This document shows positions 26,230-34,462 of a stretch of DNA of 64,000 nucleotides, piece by piece (the first letter of the stretch is position 1; each line of letters begins with the position of its first letter). This DNA is from Acetobacter estunensis (GTDB lineage: Bacteria; Pseudomonadota; Alphaproteobacteria; Acetobacterales; Acetobacteraceae), in NCBI RefSeq assembly GCF_011516945.1, contig NZ_WOTH01000002.1, positions 62,001 through 126,000 on the forward strand. The letters run 5' to 3'. The translations under genes and the position numbers were made by a program. Under the pieces are notes generated by a model, which was not told the DNA's origin, ran no database searches, and worked only from the letters and a program-made list of their open reading frames with translations.

Positions 26230-28589
26230 CGGCGTGTCGCGAGTACGTAGACCCGCCCTATGCCTGAGCGTGGCGCATAGAAAGAGCCACGACTGCGGAA
26301 CAGATAGTGGTCACGAAGCGCCTGATACACCCGTTCCGTGACTTCGATCGTGCCCACATCCGGCGCACCCTGCGCCATGAGTTCGGCCAGAGTCACAGTC
26401 TCGCCCCACAAGTTGAACGATTTGGGATCGTTACCGAGTTCTCCGCCCATCGCGGGACCAAAATCCATGCCGATGCTGAAGATCGGTTCGATATTGGCCT
26501 GCGAGAGAAGCATCATGCACGTCTCGCGCAACACCAGTGCGGCTTCGGCAAGACGCCAGATCGCGGTCGGATCCGCGTCTTTCGTGCAGCCCGCAACACA
26601 GATCAGTCGATGCCCCGCAACCTTGACCGAAAACAGCTCATAGCGGCGCGCGATGGCTTGCACTTCGCCCGCGATACGATCGATCAGCGGCAGTACGGCA
26701 GACCCCTCGTCTTCCGCTTCCATCACCGGATCGGTGAAGGTGATGACCATGACGGCGACACTGGGGAATAGCCCTTTTCCGATTTCACCAGCGGCAACAG
26801 GCGGCTGCATCAGCGATTCGTCGAAACGGGGCTCGGGCAGCGCGGTGGGAGACGCAGGCAGGGTATCGCTGCCGCTCGCCTCGTTGCCAGTTGTGCCGGT
26901 GGTGCCCATGGCGCCAAACCGGATGGCGGCAATGCCCGCAATGATGTCGAGGAAATAGACCAGATGAGGCGCGAAGTTCGCGTTCTCAAGCGTGATCATG
27001 CCCAGAATTTCCGACCGACCGCCTACCGTGCCACGGATGGGGTGAACGATCAGAGATTGCGTGACCGCATCCCGCATGACCAGCCGTTCAAACGGGGCTG
27101 TGCGTTCATCGGACCCGGCGTGAGTCACGGTTACCGGCACACCGGCGTCCACGATCTTGAAGAAATCCTCCATTTCATGACGGGATATCTCAAAACCGCC
27201 CGCATGAGCCGTCTGACGGGTATCGAAACTGTCCTCGCAGATGAGTGCCGTCCCATCATGCACCAGACGCCAGAGCGCGGCACGCTGAACGCCGCCCACG
27301 CGCGCCATCGCCTCGGTCAGCACGAGCGCTTCGTCTTTCGGATCGAGGATGCCCGGTGTCTCCGCGATCTGCCGCAAGGCCGCCGATTCCGAGTTGGTCT
27401 GGTCACGTTCATGACGCAGTTCGCGCGTGACACGTTCGGTGCGGCGGCTCTGTCGGGCCAGCAATCCCGCCAGCAGGGAAGCCAGCACGATAATGACGAC
27501 CGAGAATTGCAGTCCTTCCCGGCCGCTCTGTCGGGCAAAACTGGCAAAATCGTTCTCCGGTGCCACGATCAGCAGAACCCAACTGTCCGATCCCGGCAGA
27601 TCCTGCGCCATTCCGATATAATTGCGTCCATCATATTGGAAAGGATGTGAGCCGGCCCCGCGCACCCGATACTGGTCATAGACCCGTCGAAATGTGCCTT
27701 CGGTCGCCGGATCGAGTGTCATACGTGACGGATCGCCACCAGCTCGCGCGACAATCTGTTCGAAGCCGTGCCCAGCAATGATCCGACCATGACTGTCGAG
27801 GATCATTGCATTGCCGTTTTCGCTGATTTTCAGGCTGTCCAGAAACTGGCTGAGCTGATTGAGCGAGATATTGATGGCAAAAACGCGCTGGATTCCATCC
27901 GTGCCAACCAATGGTACGGAACCTGTCACGATGAGCTGCTTCGTGGTGGCGTAGATGGTGGGTGACGTCCAAGCGAAGCTCTTCTTCTCTATTGTATTCG
28001 CATACCAAGGGCGAGTGCGGGGATCGTAGTTCTCAGCGTCGTTTTCTTCGCTGCGTATGATTTTGCCATCAGTGCCACGAAAGTCATGATGGAAGATCTT
28101 GTGACCGCCAACGGTTTTGAGCTGGGTGTATTCCAGCCCCTTTCCGGCAGGATCGCGTTCCACAAGCAGGAAATTGCCATTGGCATCGCCGAGGTAATAG
28201 GACTGTATTTGCGGCACCAGCCGCAGCATGGTGGCCCCATAGGAATAGAAGGCGCCCTGCGTAAAGGCCGCTGGCGCATGGCTGATGAAATCCTGAGCGA
28301 AACTTCCGCCCAGTGTCGCAGCGCCCATATATGCCGTGACATCCTGTACGACATAACGCTGTACTGATTGCAGGAGACGGTGTGTCAGTTGCAGCACGCC
28401 GGTGCGCGTAGTGCGGTAGGTGTGCAGACCAATTCCGCCAATCGCCACAAGGATCAGCAGCACCCCAAGAACCGGAACAACGACCTGGAGCAGCTTCTGC
28501 CGCAGAGAGGCGTCATTTTGTTCCGTGGGGTCGACTATCTCGTTGGCCGCCAAAAGTCCTGCATCCCCATGCCATGCGCGCGAGGACAA
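26226..28589 (-). CDS. Cache-GAF membrane sensor with degenerate class III cyclase domain
   Basis: A 787-residue receptor, first gene of MCE operon 1. Domains: TM1 34-57; extracytoplasmic dCache (about 80-340, with RPWYANT at 193-199 and the strand AMILDSHGRIIAGHG); TM2 360-378; GAF (about 405-560); class III cyclase homology (about 608-787). In the cyclase part the first metal Asp is absent (VAVMVITFT, 611-619), the second is His660 (KVAGHRL), and the Asn and Arg of VNxAxR are Thr733 and Leu737. The wing GMDFGPAMGGELG and NLWGETV remain, so homology is clear while catalysis is unlikely. TTG start; an in-frame TTG at 28553 is an alternative. Confidence 0.75.
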   Translation of the reverse strand: MSSRAWHGDAGLLAANEIVDPTEQNDASLRQKLLQVVVPVLGVLLILVAIGGIGLHTYRTTRTGVLQLTHRLLQSVQRYVVQDVTAYMGAATLGGSFAQDFISHAPAAFTQGAFYSYGATMLRLVPQIQSYYLGDANGNFLLVERDPAGKGLEYTQLKTVGGHKIFHHDFRGTDGKIIRSEENDAENYDPRTRPWYANTIEKKSFAWTSPTIYATTKQLIVTGSVPLVGTDGIQRVFAINISLNQLSQFLDSLKISENGNAMILDSHGRIIAGHGFEQIVARAGGDPSRMTLDPATEGTFRRVYDQYRVRGAGSHPFQYDGRNYIGMAQDLPGSDSWVLLIVAPENDFASFARQSGREGLQFSVVIIVLASLLAGLLARQSRRTERVTRELRHERDQTNSESAALRQIAETPGILDPKDEALVLTEAMARVGGVQRAALWRLVHDGTALICEDSFDTRQTAHAGGFEISRHEMEDFFKIVDAGVPVTVTHAGSDERTAPFERLVMRDAVTQSLIVHPIRGTVGGRSEILGMITLENANFAPHLVYFLDIIAGIAAIRFGAMGTTGTTGNEASGSDTLPASPTALPEPRFDESLMQPPVAAGEIGKGLFPSVAVMVITFTDPVMEAEDEGSAVLPLIDRIAGEVQAIARRYELFSVKVAGHRLICVAGCTKDADPTAIWRLAEAALVLRETCMMLLSQANIEPIFSIGMDFGPAMGGELGNDPKSFNLWGETVTLAELMAQGAPDVGTIEVTERVYQALRDHYLFRSRGSFYAPRSGIGRVYVLATRR

Positions 28590-28691
28590 TCCTCGCCACG
28601 ATCATTCGATCATGAACACATTATTACCAAACCTTCGAAAGGTCATCCACCATCAGGGGGACCCGCTCCTGCGTGAGCGACAACGGCAGGA

Positions 28692-30086
28692 TCAGTTCAG
28701 GGGAAGCAGTGGACGATGTCGCCATACGACCGCCCAATAGAGCGCAATGCACAGGAACAGCGTGGAAAAACTGGCCGGATAGCCCAGCCAGACGCCCCAT
28801 GCGCCATAATGATGGGCGCACCAATAACCAACCGGCAGTTCGACCAGCACCACACATCCCAGCATGATCGACATCGGTGCCATCACGTCTCCGCTAGCAC
28901 GCATGGCGGCACCGAGAATCCCCCCAAGAGCAAGAGGAACGGCGCTCCACATGACCACCTGAAAAGCGTGAGTGGCCAGAGCGATAACCGCAGGATCGGA
29001 TGTAAAAAGCAGTGAAACGGTAGTGGGAGCGAAGGAAACAGCTAACGCCAAAACGCCCGTCAGCACCAAACCGATCATAAAACCCGTTCGGAGCACTGCA
29101 CGCGCCCTTTTCTCATTTCGTGCGCCGATGGCGTGCGCCGTCAACACCGAGACCGTGATGCCCACCGCCATACCCGGATACTCAATATAGGTAAGGGTCT
29201 GCGTAAAAAGCCCATAGGCAGCCGTCATGTCTGAGCCAAAACCGTTGATGCGCCCCACCAGCGCAATTTCGGCCAGTCCCATAGTCATGACTTCCACCAT
29301 GGCCGGCAGCCCCAGTCGCAGAACGGACAGGAAAATCTTTTTTTCAGGCAGCATTTCACGAAGCATCTGCCTTGTGGGCGCCAAAGGATGATCGACGTGC
29401 CGGAGTGAGATGCCGACAAAAACAAGCGCCAATATCCACCCCGCAATGGTGGCGGCTGCGGCTCCTCCCAATCCGAAGCCCATTACAAGAAACAGTGGCG
29501 TCCCCACGAGAGCAACAGCAATCTGGATGCCCATCATCATAAGTGGGCGCATATTGTCCCCCGCTCCACGCAGGGTGATGGCTGTCGTCACCAGAATGAT
29601 AAGCGCCGGACTTCCTGCCAGAAGAAAGGCGCAATAGCTGGCCGCATCTGACAGCACGTCATTTGGCACATGCAGCAACAGGAGAATCCTGTGCACCAGA
29701 AACTGACCGCCAAGTCCAATCCCCAGTCCCCCGCCCAGTGCAATCCCAAGGGCGGCAGCCGCAGCGGGTCGGGCATGTTCAGGACGGCCTGCTCCCCATA
29801 ATTGTCCCACCAAAACGCTTGCCCCGGTCCCTAGCCCGACGCCGCAGGACACGAGCAGCAACAGAAGCGGATAAAATGTACTGGCCGCCGCGAGGTCGCG
29901 CGTTCCCAGCATATGCCCGACATAGGCGTTTCCGATGGTCCCGGCGAGTGACTGAAGGACGCAATCCAGCATGACCGGCAGCATGAAGACGAGGAACGGA
30001 CGCAGAACGGTTTCGTTGGTCCCTTTAGCGGCAAGGCCGATTTCATCGCCCGCACTATCAGATGAAATGCCCGTTTTTCCGCTCAC
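28692..30086 (-). CDS. MATE family efflux transporter
   Basis: A 464-residue inner-membrane antiporter with about twelve membrane segments in two similar halves (MLPVMLDCVLQSLAGTIGN and LRLGLPAMVEVMTMGLAEI start them). Exports drugs or metabolites against Na+ or H+; substrate unknown. I use the GTG at 30086 with GGGGA five bases upstream; a GTG at 30113 would add nine residues. A 13-base palindrome lies just upstream. Confidence 0.88.
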   Translation of the reverse strand: MSGKTGISSDSAGDEIGLAAKGTNETVLRPFLVFMLPVMLDCVLQSLAGTIGNAYVGHMLGTRDLAAASTFYPLLLLLVSCGVGLGTGASVLVGQLWGAGRPEHARPAAAAALGIALGGGLGIGLGGQFLVHRILLLLHVPNDVLSDAASYCAFLLAGSPALIILVTTAITLRGAGDNMRPLMMMGIQIAVALVGTPLFLVMGFGLGGAAAATIAGWILALVFVGISLRHVDHPLAPTRQMLREMLPEKKIFLSVLRLGLPAMVEVMTMGLAEIALVGRINGFGSDMTAAYGLFTQTLTYIEYPGMAVGITVSVLTAHAIGARNEKRARAVLRTGFMIGLVLTGVLALAVSFAPTTVSLLFTSDPAVIALATHAFQVVMWSAVPLALGGILGAAMRASGDVMAPMSIMLGCVVLVELPVGYWCAHHYGAWGVWLGYPASFSTLFLCIALYWAVVWRHRPLLPLN

Positions 30087-30118
30087 GGCTTCCCCGTTTC
30101 TCCGCACCCACACAATCG

Positions 30119-30131
30119 TTCACACTGTGAA
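30119..30131. promoter_or_regulatory. 13-base palindrome upstream of the MATE gene
   Basis: TTCACACTGTGAA is a perfect 6-1-6 palindrome located 32 bases upstream of the MATE GTG start and 75 bases from the tRNA-Thr gene. It has the size of a repressor half-site pair, but no regulator gene is adjacent. Confidence 0.3.
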
Positions 30132-30205
30132 GGCGAACGCTTTCCGCTTTCTGGGAACGAAACGGCTGCGACATTTATTTTATTTTCGGGAATCTTGTAA
30201 AAACC

Positions 30206-30280
<75 letters not shown>

Positions 30281-30369
30281 GTTCGGCGGAGGGCTACCTA
30301 CAGTTTCATACCGTACTCGGCAACCCCCGAATCTCTCGCAACGGAAGTTTTTCTTCCAGTGTGAGAAAA

Positions 30370-30783
30370 TCAATCGTCGCGGTGAACTTTCTCCATCCGC
30401 TCGTGGCGTTCCTGCGCCTCGATTGAGAGCGTCGCAATGGGGCGGGCTTCCAGTCGTTTCAGTCCGATCGGATCGCCCGTTTCCTCACAGTATCCGTACG
30501 TGCCGTTTTCAATCCGCTGAAGTGCCTGATTGATCTTGCCCACCAGCTTGCGCGCACGGTCGCGTGTCCGCAACTCAAGCGCACGATCCGTTTCCACGCT
30601 CGCGCGATCCGTCACGTCGGCTTCATGAATGCCGCCCTCTGACAGGCTGGCGAGAGTTCCTCCCGCCTCCTTGAGGAGTTCCGTGCGCCACCTGACAAGC
30701 TTTTGACGGAAATATTCCACCTGCAAGGGGTTCATGAACTCTTCATCATCGGACGGTCTGTAGTCCGGAGGAAGTGTGATCAT
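30370..30783 (-). CDS. dksA: RNA polymerase-binding regulator DksA, single-cysteine form
   Basis: A 137-residue protein. A coiled-coil (about 20-90) with LASLSEGG-IHEADVTDRAS, including the DxxDxA-type tip, is followed by the globular region YGYCEETGDPIGLKRLEARP. Of the four zinc-ligand positions only the first is Cys; the others read Thr, Ser and Ala, the redox-insensitive form frequent in Alphaproteobacteria. Modulates transcription with ppGpp. Start at 30783. Sits downstream of fliX, as in Caulobacter flagellar regions. Confidence 0.93.
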   Translation of the reverse strand: MITLPPDYRPSDDEEFMNPLQVEYFRQKLVRWRTELLKEAGGTLASLSEGGIHEADVTDRASVETDRALELRTRDRARKLVGKINQALQRIENGTYGYCEETGDPIGLKRLEARPIATLSIEAQERHERMEKVHRDD

Positions 30784-30864
30784 TAGATTGCGTCTCCGTT
30801 CCCCGAGGCAAGCGGCCTCCAACGAATGCGCGGCTTATAGCCGTGCAGAAATGGTGCGCCAAGT

Positions 30865-31362
30865 TTAAATCGTCTCACGTCCACAGGAGCCTGTTTCTCC
30901 GCCACCCGGCATTTCCTCTTCCTGCTGAAGGATGGAAAAATTTTGTTCGGCAATGCGTCGTCGTGATTTTGCTGCCTCAATGACCGCCCGGACACGAATT
31001 GATCGCACAACATTTGAGAGCCCAGAGCCCACCATCTCGAACTCTTGGGCGCAGAGCGTTTCGATTTGAGTGAGAATATCGGCCGGGATTCGTCCCTCCA
31101 GCAGAGAAACCTGCAATTCGCGCAGCGCCGAGAGCACATCGCCTCCCCACACTACGGCCTCCCTCTCTTGTTCCTCCTGACTCACCGCTCCTGTCTCTTC
31201 CTGAAGAGACAGCAAAGCGATGGGCGTCAGACCGGACACTTCGGGAATAGGGGCTTCGGTGTTTTCGGCTGGTAGCGTGAATGGCGAAGGCGCTGTCTGC
31301 CGCCGGACACGACGGGATGTCGTAATGCGGGGAGAATAACCAACCGTGCCGATGGGGCTCAT
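30865..31362 (-). CDS. fliX: Flagellar assembly regulator FliX
   Basis: A 165-residue cytosolic protein with a variable Pro/Thr-rich N-terminus and a helical C-terminus (GDVLSALRELQVSLLEGRIPAD, then a second helical stretch ending near RRIAEQNF). This is the FliX pattern; in Caulobacter FliX couples basal-body assembly to the enhancer-binding protein FlbD. It is divergent from flgI, the conserved alphaproteobacterial arrangement, with 128 bases between the starts. Confidence 0.85.
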   Translation of the reverse strand: MSPIGTVGYSPRITTSRRVRRQTAPSPFTLPAENTEAPIPEVSGLTPIALLSLQEETGAVSQEEQEREAVVWGGDVLSALRELQVSLLEGRIPADILTQIETLCAQEFEMVGSGLSNVVRSIRVRAVIEAAKSRRRIAEQNFSILQQEEEMPGGGETGSCGRETI

Positions 31363-31490
31363 TGTCTCTTCATCCTGTCAGCGTGTGTCACTTCACGCAG
31401 AAGGAAGTTTCACGCCGAACGTTGAGGAATTGTTTGCTCTTGCCGTGGATAACAATGACGCGAAAACATTGACGAGCGGCAAAGATCGGC

Positions 31491-32654
31491 ATGACATCAT
31501 TCCATCGCAAGGTATGGGGCACGGGATTGAAAAGGGTTTTCCCTTCATCAATTGCGTGCGGAGCATGCCTGCTTGTCTGTGCATTCCTGCTCGGAATGTC
31601 CTCTGCGAATGCCGCACGTGTGCGCGTAAAGGATATCGCCGATTTCGAGGGCGTGCGCACCAATCAGCTCATCGGATACGGGCTTGTGGTCGGCCTGCAC
31701 GGGACGGGCGACAAGCTGACGAACGTCCTGTTCACCCGTGAGACTCTCATCAGCATGCTTAACCGTCTGGGGGTGAACATCCGCGACCGGGAGATTCAGC
31801 TCCAGACGCACGATGTGGCCGCCGTGATGGTAACAGCCGATCTTCCCCCCTTTGCTCATGGTGGTGGACGCATTGACGTTACGGTTTCAGCTACCGGCGA
31901 CGCCACGGATCTGACAGGCGGTACGCTTCTGGTTACACCGTTGATGGCCGCCGATGGAGAGGTCTATGCGGTAGCGCAGGGCTCTCTCGCGACCAATGCT
32001 TTTGCGGCACGCGGCGCTGCGGCTTCCATCGTGCATAATATTCCCACCAATGGGCACATTGCCAACGGCGCCGTCGTGGAACGCGAAGTACCTGTGGATC
32101 TCAGCAACAAGAAATTGCTGCATCTCTCCCTTCGCAACCCCGATTTCACGACAGCAAGCCGCATTGCACGGGCTATCAATTCTGCACTGGGTGGCACCAT
32201 GGCGCGTGTTACCGACCCACGGACCGTGGCATTGGATCTGACAGGACGTGACAGCGTTCCGGCCCTTTCCCTGATCGGGGACCTTATGGTTGAACCCGAT
32301 ACGCTGGCGAAAGTCGTGGTCGATGATGCCAGCGGCACGATTGTCATTGGAAATGATGTCCGGATCAGTACTGTCGCTATCGCACAGGGCAACCTCACCA
32401 TCCAGGTCACGGAAACTCCCATGGTTTCGCAGCCCGGCCCCATGTCGAACGGCACCACCACTGTTGCCCCCCGTACAACCATCAATGTGAATAACGGGAA
32501 CAATGCCAAGCTCGGCATTCTTCCAAACGGTCCGACATTGAGCAATCTCGTTTCGGGACTCAATGCCTTGGGAGTGGGGCCACGCGACATGATTTCCATT
32601 CTGCAGGCCATCAAAGCCGATGGTGCGTTGCAGGCAGATCTGGAAGTACGATGA
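31491..32654 (+). CDS. flgI: Flagellar P-ring protein FlgI
   Basis: A 387-residue periplasmic protein. Signal sequence to about residue 42 (LLGMSSANA), then the highly conserved FlgI start ARVRVKDIADFEGVRTNQL and GYGLVVGLHGTGDK. Polymerises into the P-ring around the flagellar rod in the peptidoglycan layer. The C-terminal motif LVSGLNALGVGPRDMISILQAIKA is complete. Translationally coupled to the following flgJ-like gene through ATGA. Confidence 0.96.
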   Translation: MTSFHRKVWGTGLKRVFPSSIACGACLLVCAFLLGMSSANAARVRVKDIADFEGVRTNQLIGYGLVVGLHGTGDKLTNVLFTRETLISMLNRLGVNIRDREIQLQTHDVAAVMVTADLPPFAHGGGRIDVTVSATGDATDLTGGTLLVTPLMAADGEVYAVAQGSLATNAFAARGAAASIVHNIPTNGHIANGAVVEREVPVDLSNKKLLHLSLRNPDFTTASRIARAINSALGGTMARVTDPRTVALDLTGRDSVPALSLIGDLMVEPDTLAKVVVDDASGTIVIGNDVRISTVAIAQGNLTIQVTETPMVSQPGPMSNGTTTVAPRTTINVNNGNNAKLGILPNGPTLSNLVSGLNALGVGPRDMISILQAIKADGALQADLEVR

Positions 32655-32980
32655 CAGATTCAACCCGCATCACAAGCGCATTTCCTTCGTCAGGCCTCCC
32701 GCTGTCGAATGATGCCGCCCCATCCAAACCTGTGGACGCGAAAATCTGGAAGACCGCCACCGACTTTGAGTCCATGACCATCGGTCAGATGCTCCAGCCT
32801 ATGTTTGACACCATCGATACCTCAAAAGGATCTTTTGGAGGTGGGGTAGGAGAATCCTCGTTCCGTCCCATGCTCACAACCGAAATGGCCAAGCAGATCG
32901 AAAAGAAGGGCGGCCTCGGTCTTGCCCCTTCGATCTATCGTCAGATGCTTGAAATTCAGGAGAAAAAACGTGACAGATGA
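32651..32980 (+). CDS. flgJ: Rod-binding protein, FlgJ N-terminal domain only
   Basis: A 109-residue protein equal to the rod-binding half of FlgJ (core ATDFESMTIGQMLQPMF and FRPMLTTEMAKQIEKKGGLG). The muramidase half found in enteric FlgJ is absent, as is usual in Alphaproteobacteria. Helps cap or assemble the rod. Overlaps flgI by 4 bases and the next gene by 11. Confidence 0.88.
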   Translation: MTDSTRITSAFPSSGLPLSNDAAPSKPVDAKIWKTATDFESMTIGQMLQPMFDTIDTSKGSFGGGVGESSFRPMLTTEMAKQIEKKGGLGLAPSIYRQMLEIQEKKRDR

Positions 32981-33374
32981 AGCGCTGGCGGTCATTCGCG
33001 ACGTCACGGCACTTCTGGAAGAAGAAAACGTCCATCTTCGAAAAGGGGATGTTCCTGCGGCAGTTGGACTGCTGCGCCAGAAAGAAGCCGTACTGATGCA
33101 GCTTGACGCATTGGATATCGATTGCAAACGCGACCCGAACGATAAGGACGCCAACTGCTGCTCGGAGGAACTGCCGGCAGCGTTGGAAAATCTTGAGAAC
33201 GTTCTTGCTGATAACAGGGTTCTTCTCAAACGCGCTCTGACTGCGCAACGCCACATTGTTGAAATACTGGCACGTGCCCTTCCCTCCCCCGAGAACCGGA
33301 CACATTACGGGAAAACAGGAGGATATGTTCCTTCCCGCGGCATTCCAGGCCGTGCTTATCGCAATAATGCCTGA
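32970..33374 (+). CDS. FlgN-like flagellar export chaperone (putative)
   Basis: A 134-residue, mostly helical protein (VIRDVTALLEEENVHLRKGD, then LLRQKEAVLMQLDAL) with the shape and spacing of FlgN, which binds hook-filament junction proteins FlgK/FlgL. The GTG at 32970 has AGGAG eight bases upstream and overlaps the flgJ stop. Similarity is by pattern and position only; annotation as flagellar is well supported by the operon. Confidence 0.65.
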   Translation: MTDEALAVIRDVTALLEEENVHLRKGDVPAAVGLLRQKEAVLMQLDALDIDCKRDPNDKDANCCSEELPAALENLENVLADNRVLLKRALTAQRHIVEILARALPSPENRTHYGKTGGYVPSRGIPGRAYRNNA

Positions 33375-33380
33375 ACGCAA

Positions 33381-33408
33381 GAAACCCCGCCGTAGCGGGG
33401 CTTCTCTA
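33381..33408. terminator. Bidirectional terminator between flgN-like and H1-like genes
   Basis: CCCCGC (33385-33390) and GCGGGG (33395-33400) with a CGTA loop. On the minus strand it is followed by TTTCTTGC and on the plus strand by CTTCTCTAC, seven bases after the flgN-like stop. It can serve both convergent genes. Confidence 0.7.
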
Positions 33409-33439
33409 CACTACCGATTTTCGCAGAAGTTTGTCGTCT

Positions 33440-33997
33440 TCACTTACGACGGCTTGTGCGCGTAGCCGTTGTTTTACGAGGAGCCGCTTTTTTCGGTTTT
33501 TCGACAACAGCCGCCTCTTCTGCCGCTTCTTTTTCCGCAGCCAGACGTGCAATCCGCTTCTGACGACGTGCTTCCTGCGTCTGACGAAGCTTTTCCACGG
33601 CCGTCAATTTGACGGGCGCCACCGGCTCCTTCTGCCGTGTGGCGCGCGGGGTGGCTGCAGCACTTCTGGCCTTGCGGGGAGCACGCACAGTCTCTGTAAC
33701 TTTGGGAGCCGCAGGACGGGCCGCAGTAGCCCGACGAGGAGCGGCTGCTTTTTTGGCTGTTGCGACATTTGCTTTGGCAGCGGCAGCCGGTTTGCCCCGT
33801 GACGGCGCCTTGCTTACCGGAACAGATGCTTTTACGCGAGCCGTCGCTTTAGGAGCCGTAGCAGCTCTTTTGCGCGTCTTTTCCGGTTCGGCAGCCGCTT
33901 TGGTCGTCTTGGCGCGGCGGGTCGAAGCAACGGCTACCTTGCCCCTGACGGAACTCTTGGCAGCCGGTGTGGGCTTGCTGTCTGCTTTTCTTGCCAT
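33440..33997 (-). CDS. Histone H1-like Lys/Ala/Pro-rich protein
   Basis: A 185-residue, highly basic low-complexity protein made of Ala, Lys, Arg, Pro and Thr, with repeated motifs of the kind KAAAPRRA and RKTTATRTSRRK. Only residues about 130-160 (KLTAVEKLRQTQEARRQKRIARL) look like an ordered helix. It resembles bacterial H1-like/AlgP-type DNA-binding proteins; role in nucleoid organisation is inference. Start ATG 33997. Confidence 0.7.
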   Translation of the reverse strand: MARKADSKPTPAAKSSVRGKVAVASTRRAKTTKAAAEPEKTRKRAATAPKATARVKASVPVSKAPSRGKPAAAAKANVATAKKAAAPRRATAARPAAPKVTETVRAPRKARSAAATPRATRQKEPVAPVKLTAVEKLRQTQEARRQKRIARLAAEKEAAEEAAVVEKPKKAAPRKTTATRTSRRK

Positions 33998-34462
33998 GTC
34001 TTCCGCTTTCGTGGTTCCAGCATCAGAGGTAAAATCAAAACCTTGACGCTATATTTTGGTGTTTTCCAGAATCAGCTTTCGCAGAGGCTGTTCTTGAAGG
34101 TGAGTTCCCGGACATCTTCAGAACGTTCTCGAACAAAGCGCCTATCCGCATATTGTTTTCCAATATAGAGCCGCATCGGGTTTTGCAATATCATGATATC
34201 TCATCGGAAATACAGAAAACGCATGCACATACCCCCGACCGAGCACCAAAAAATCTTATGAAAAATAGGAGAATATATTTCATTTTATGCCGATAATAAC
34301 AGCAACCTTTGAAAGTCGGCACATCCCGTTTTGCAAGGAATTGAAACATTTTCCTTTGCTCTTGCCCCGCACGCTTTTCATGTCCATTTTCCACACTGCG
34401 AAATCGTCAGGGAATATGTCCGCTTTTCGCCCTTTCCTTATTTTCAGCAGGATGCTCGCTTC
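33998..34462. other. 465-base AT-richer intergenic region
   Basis: It separates the H1-like gene (minus) from mtnA (plus). It is visibly richer in A and T than its surroundings, especially 34141-34350, and I find no convincing ORF with a ribosome-binding site, no tRNA-like fold and no strong hairpin. It must contain the promoters of both genes; an unrecognised small RNA cannot be excluded. Confidence 0.4.

Noticed and set aside
31363-31490. Sigma-54 promoters between fliX and flgI, as in Caulobacter
   Set aside because: I looked for the GG-N10-GC core on both strands and found only near matches with wrong spacing.
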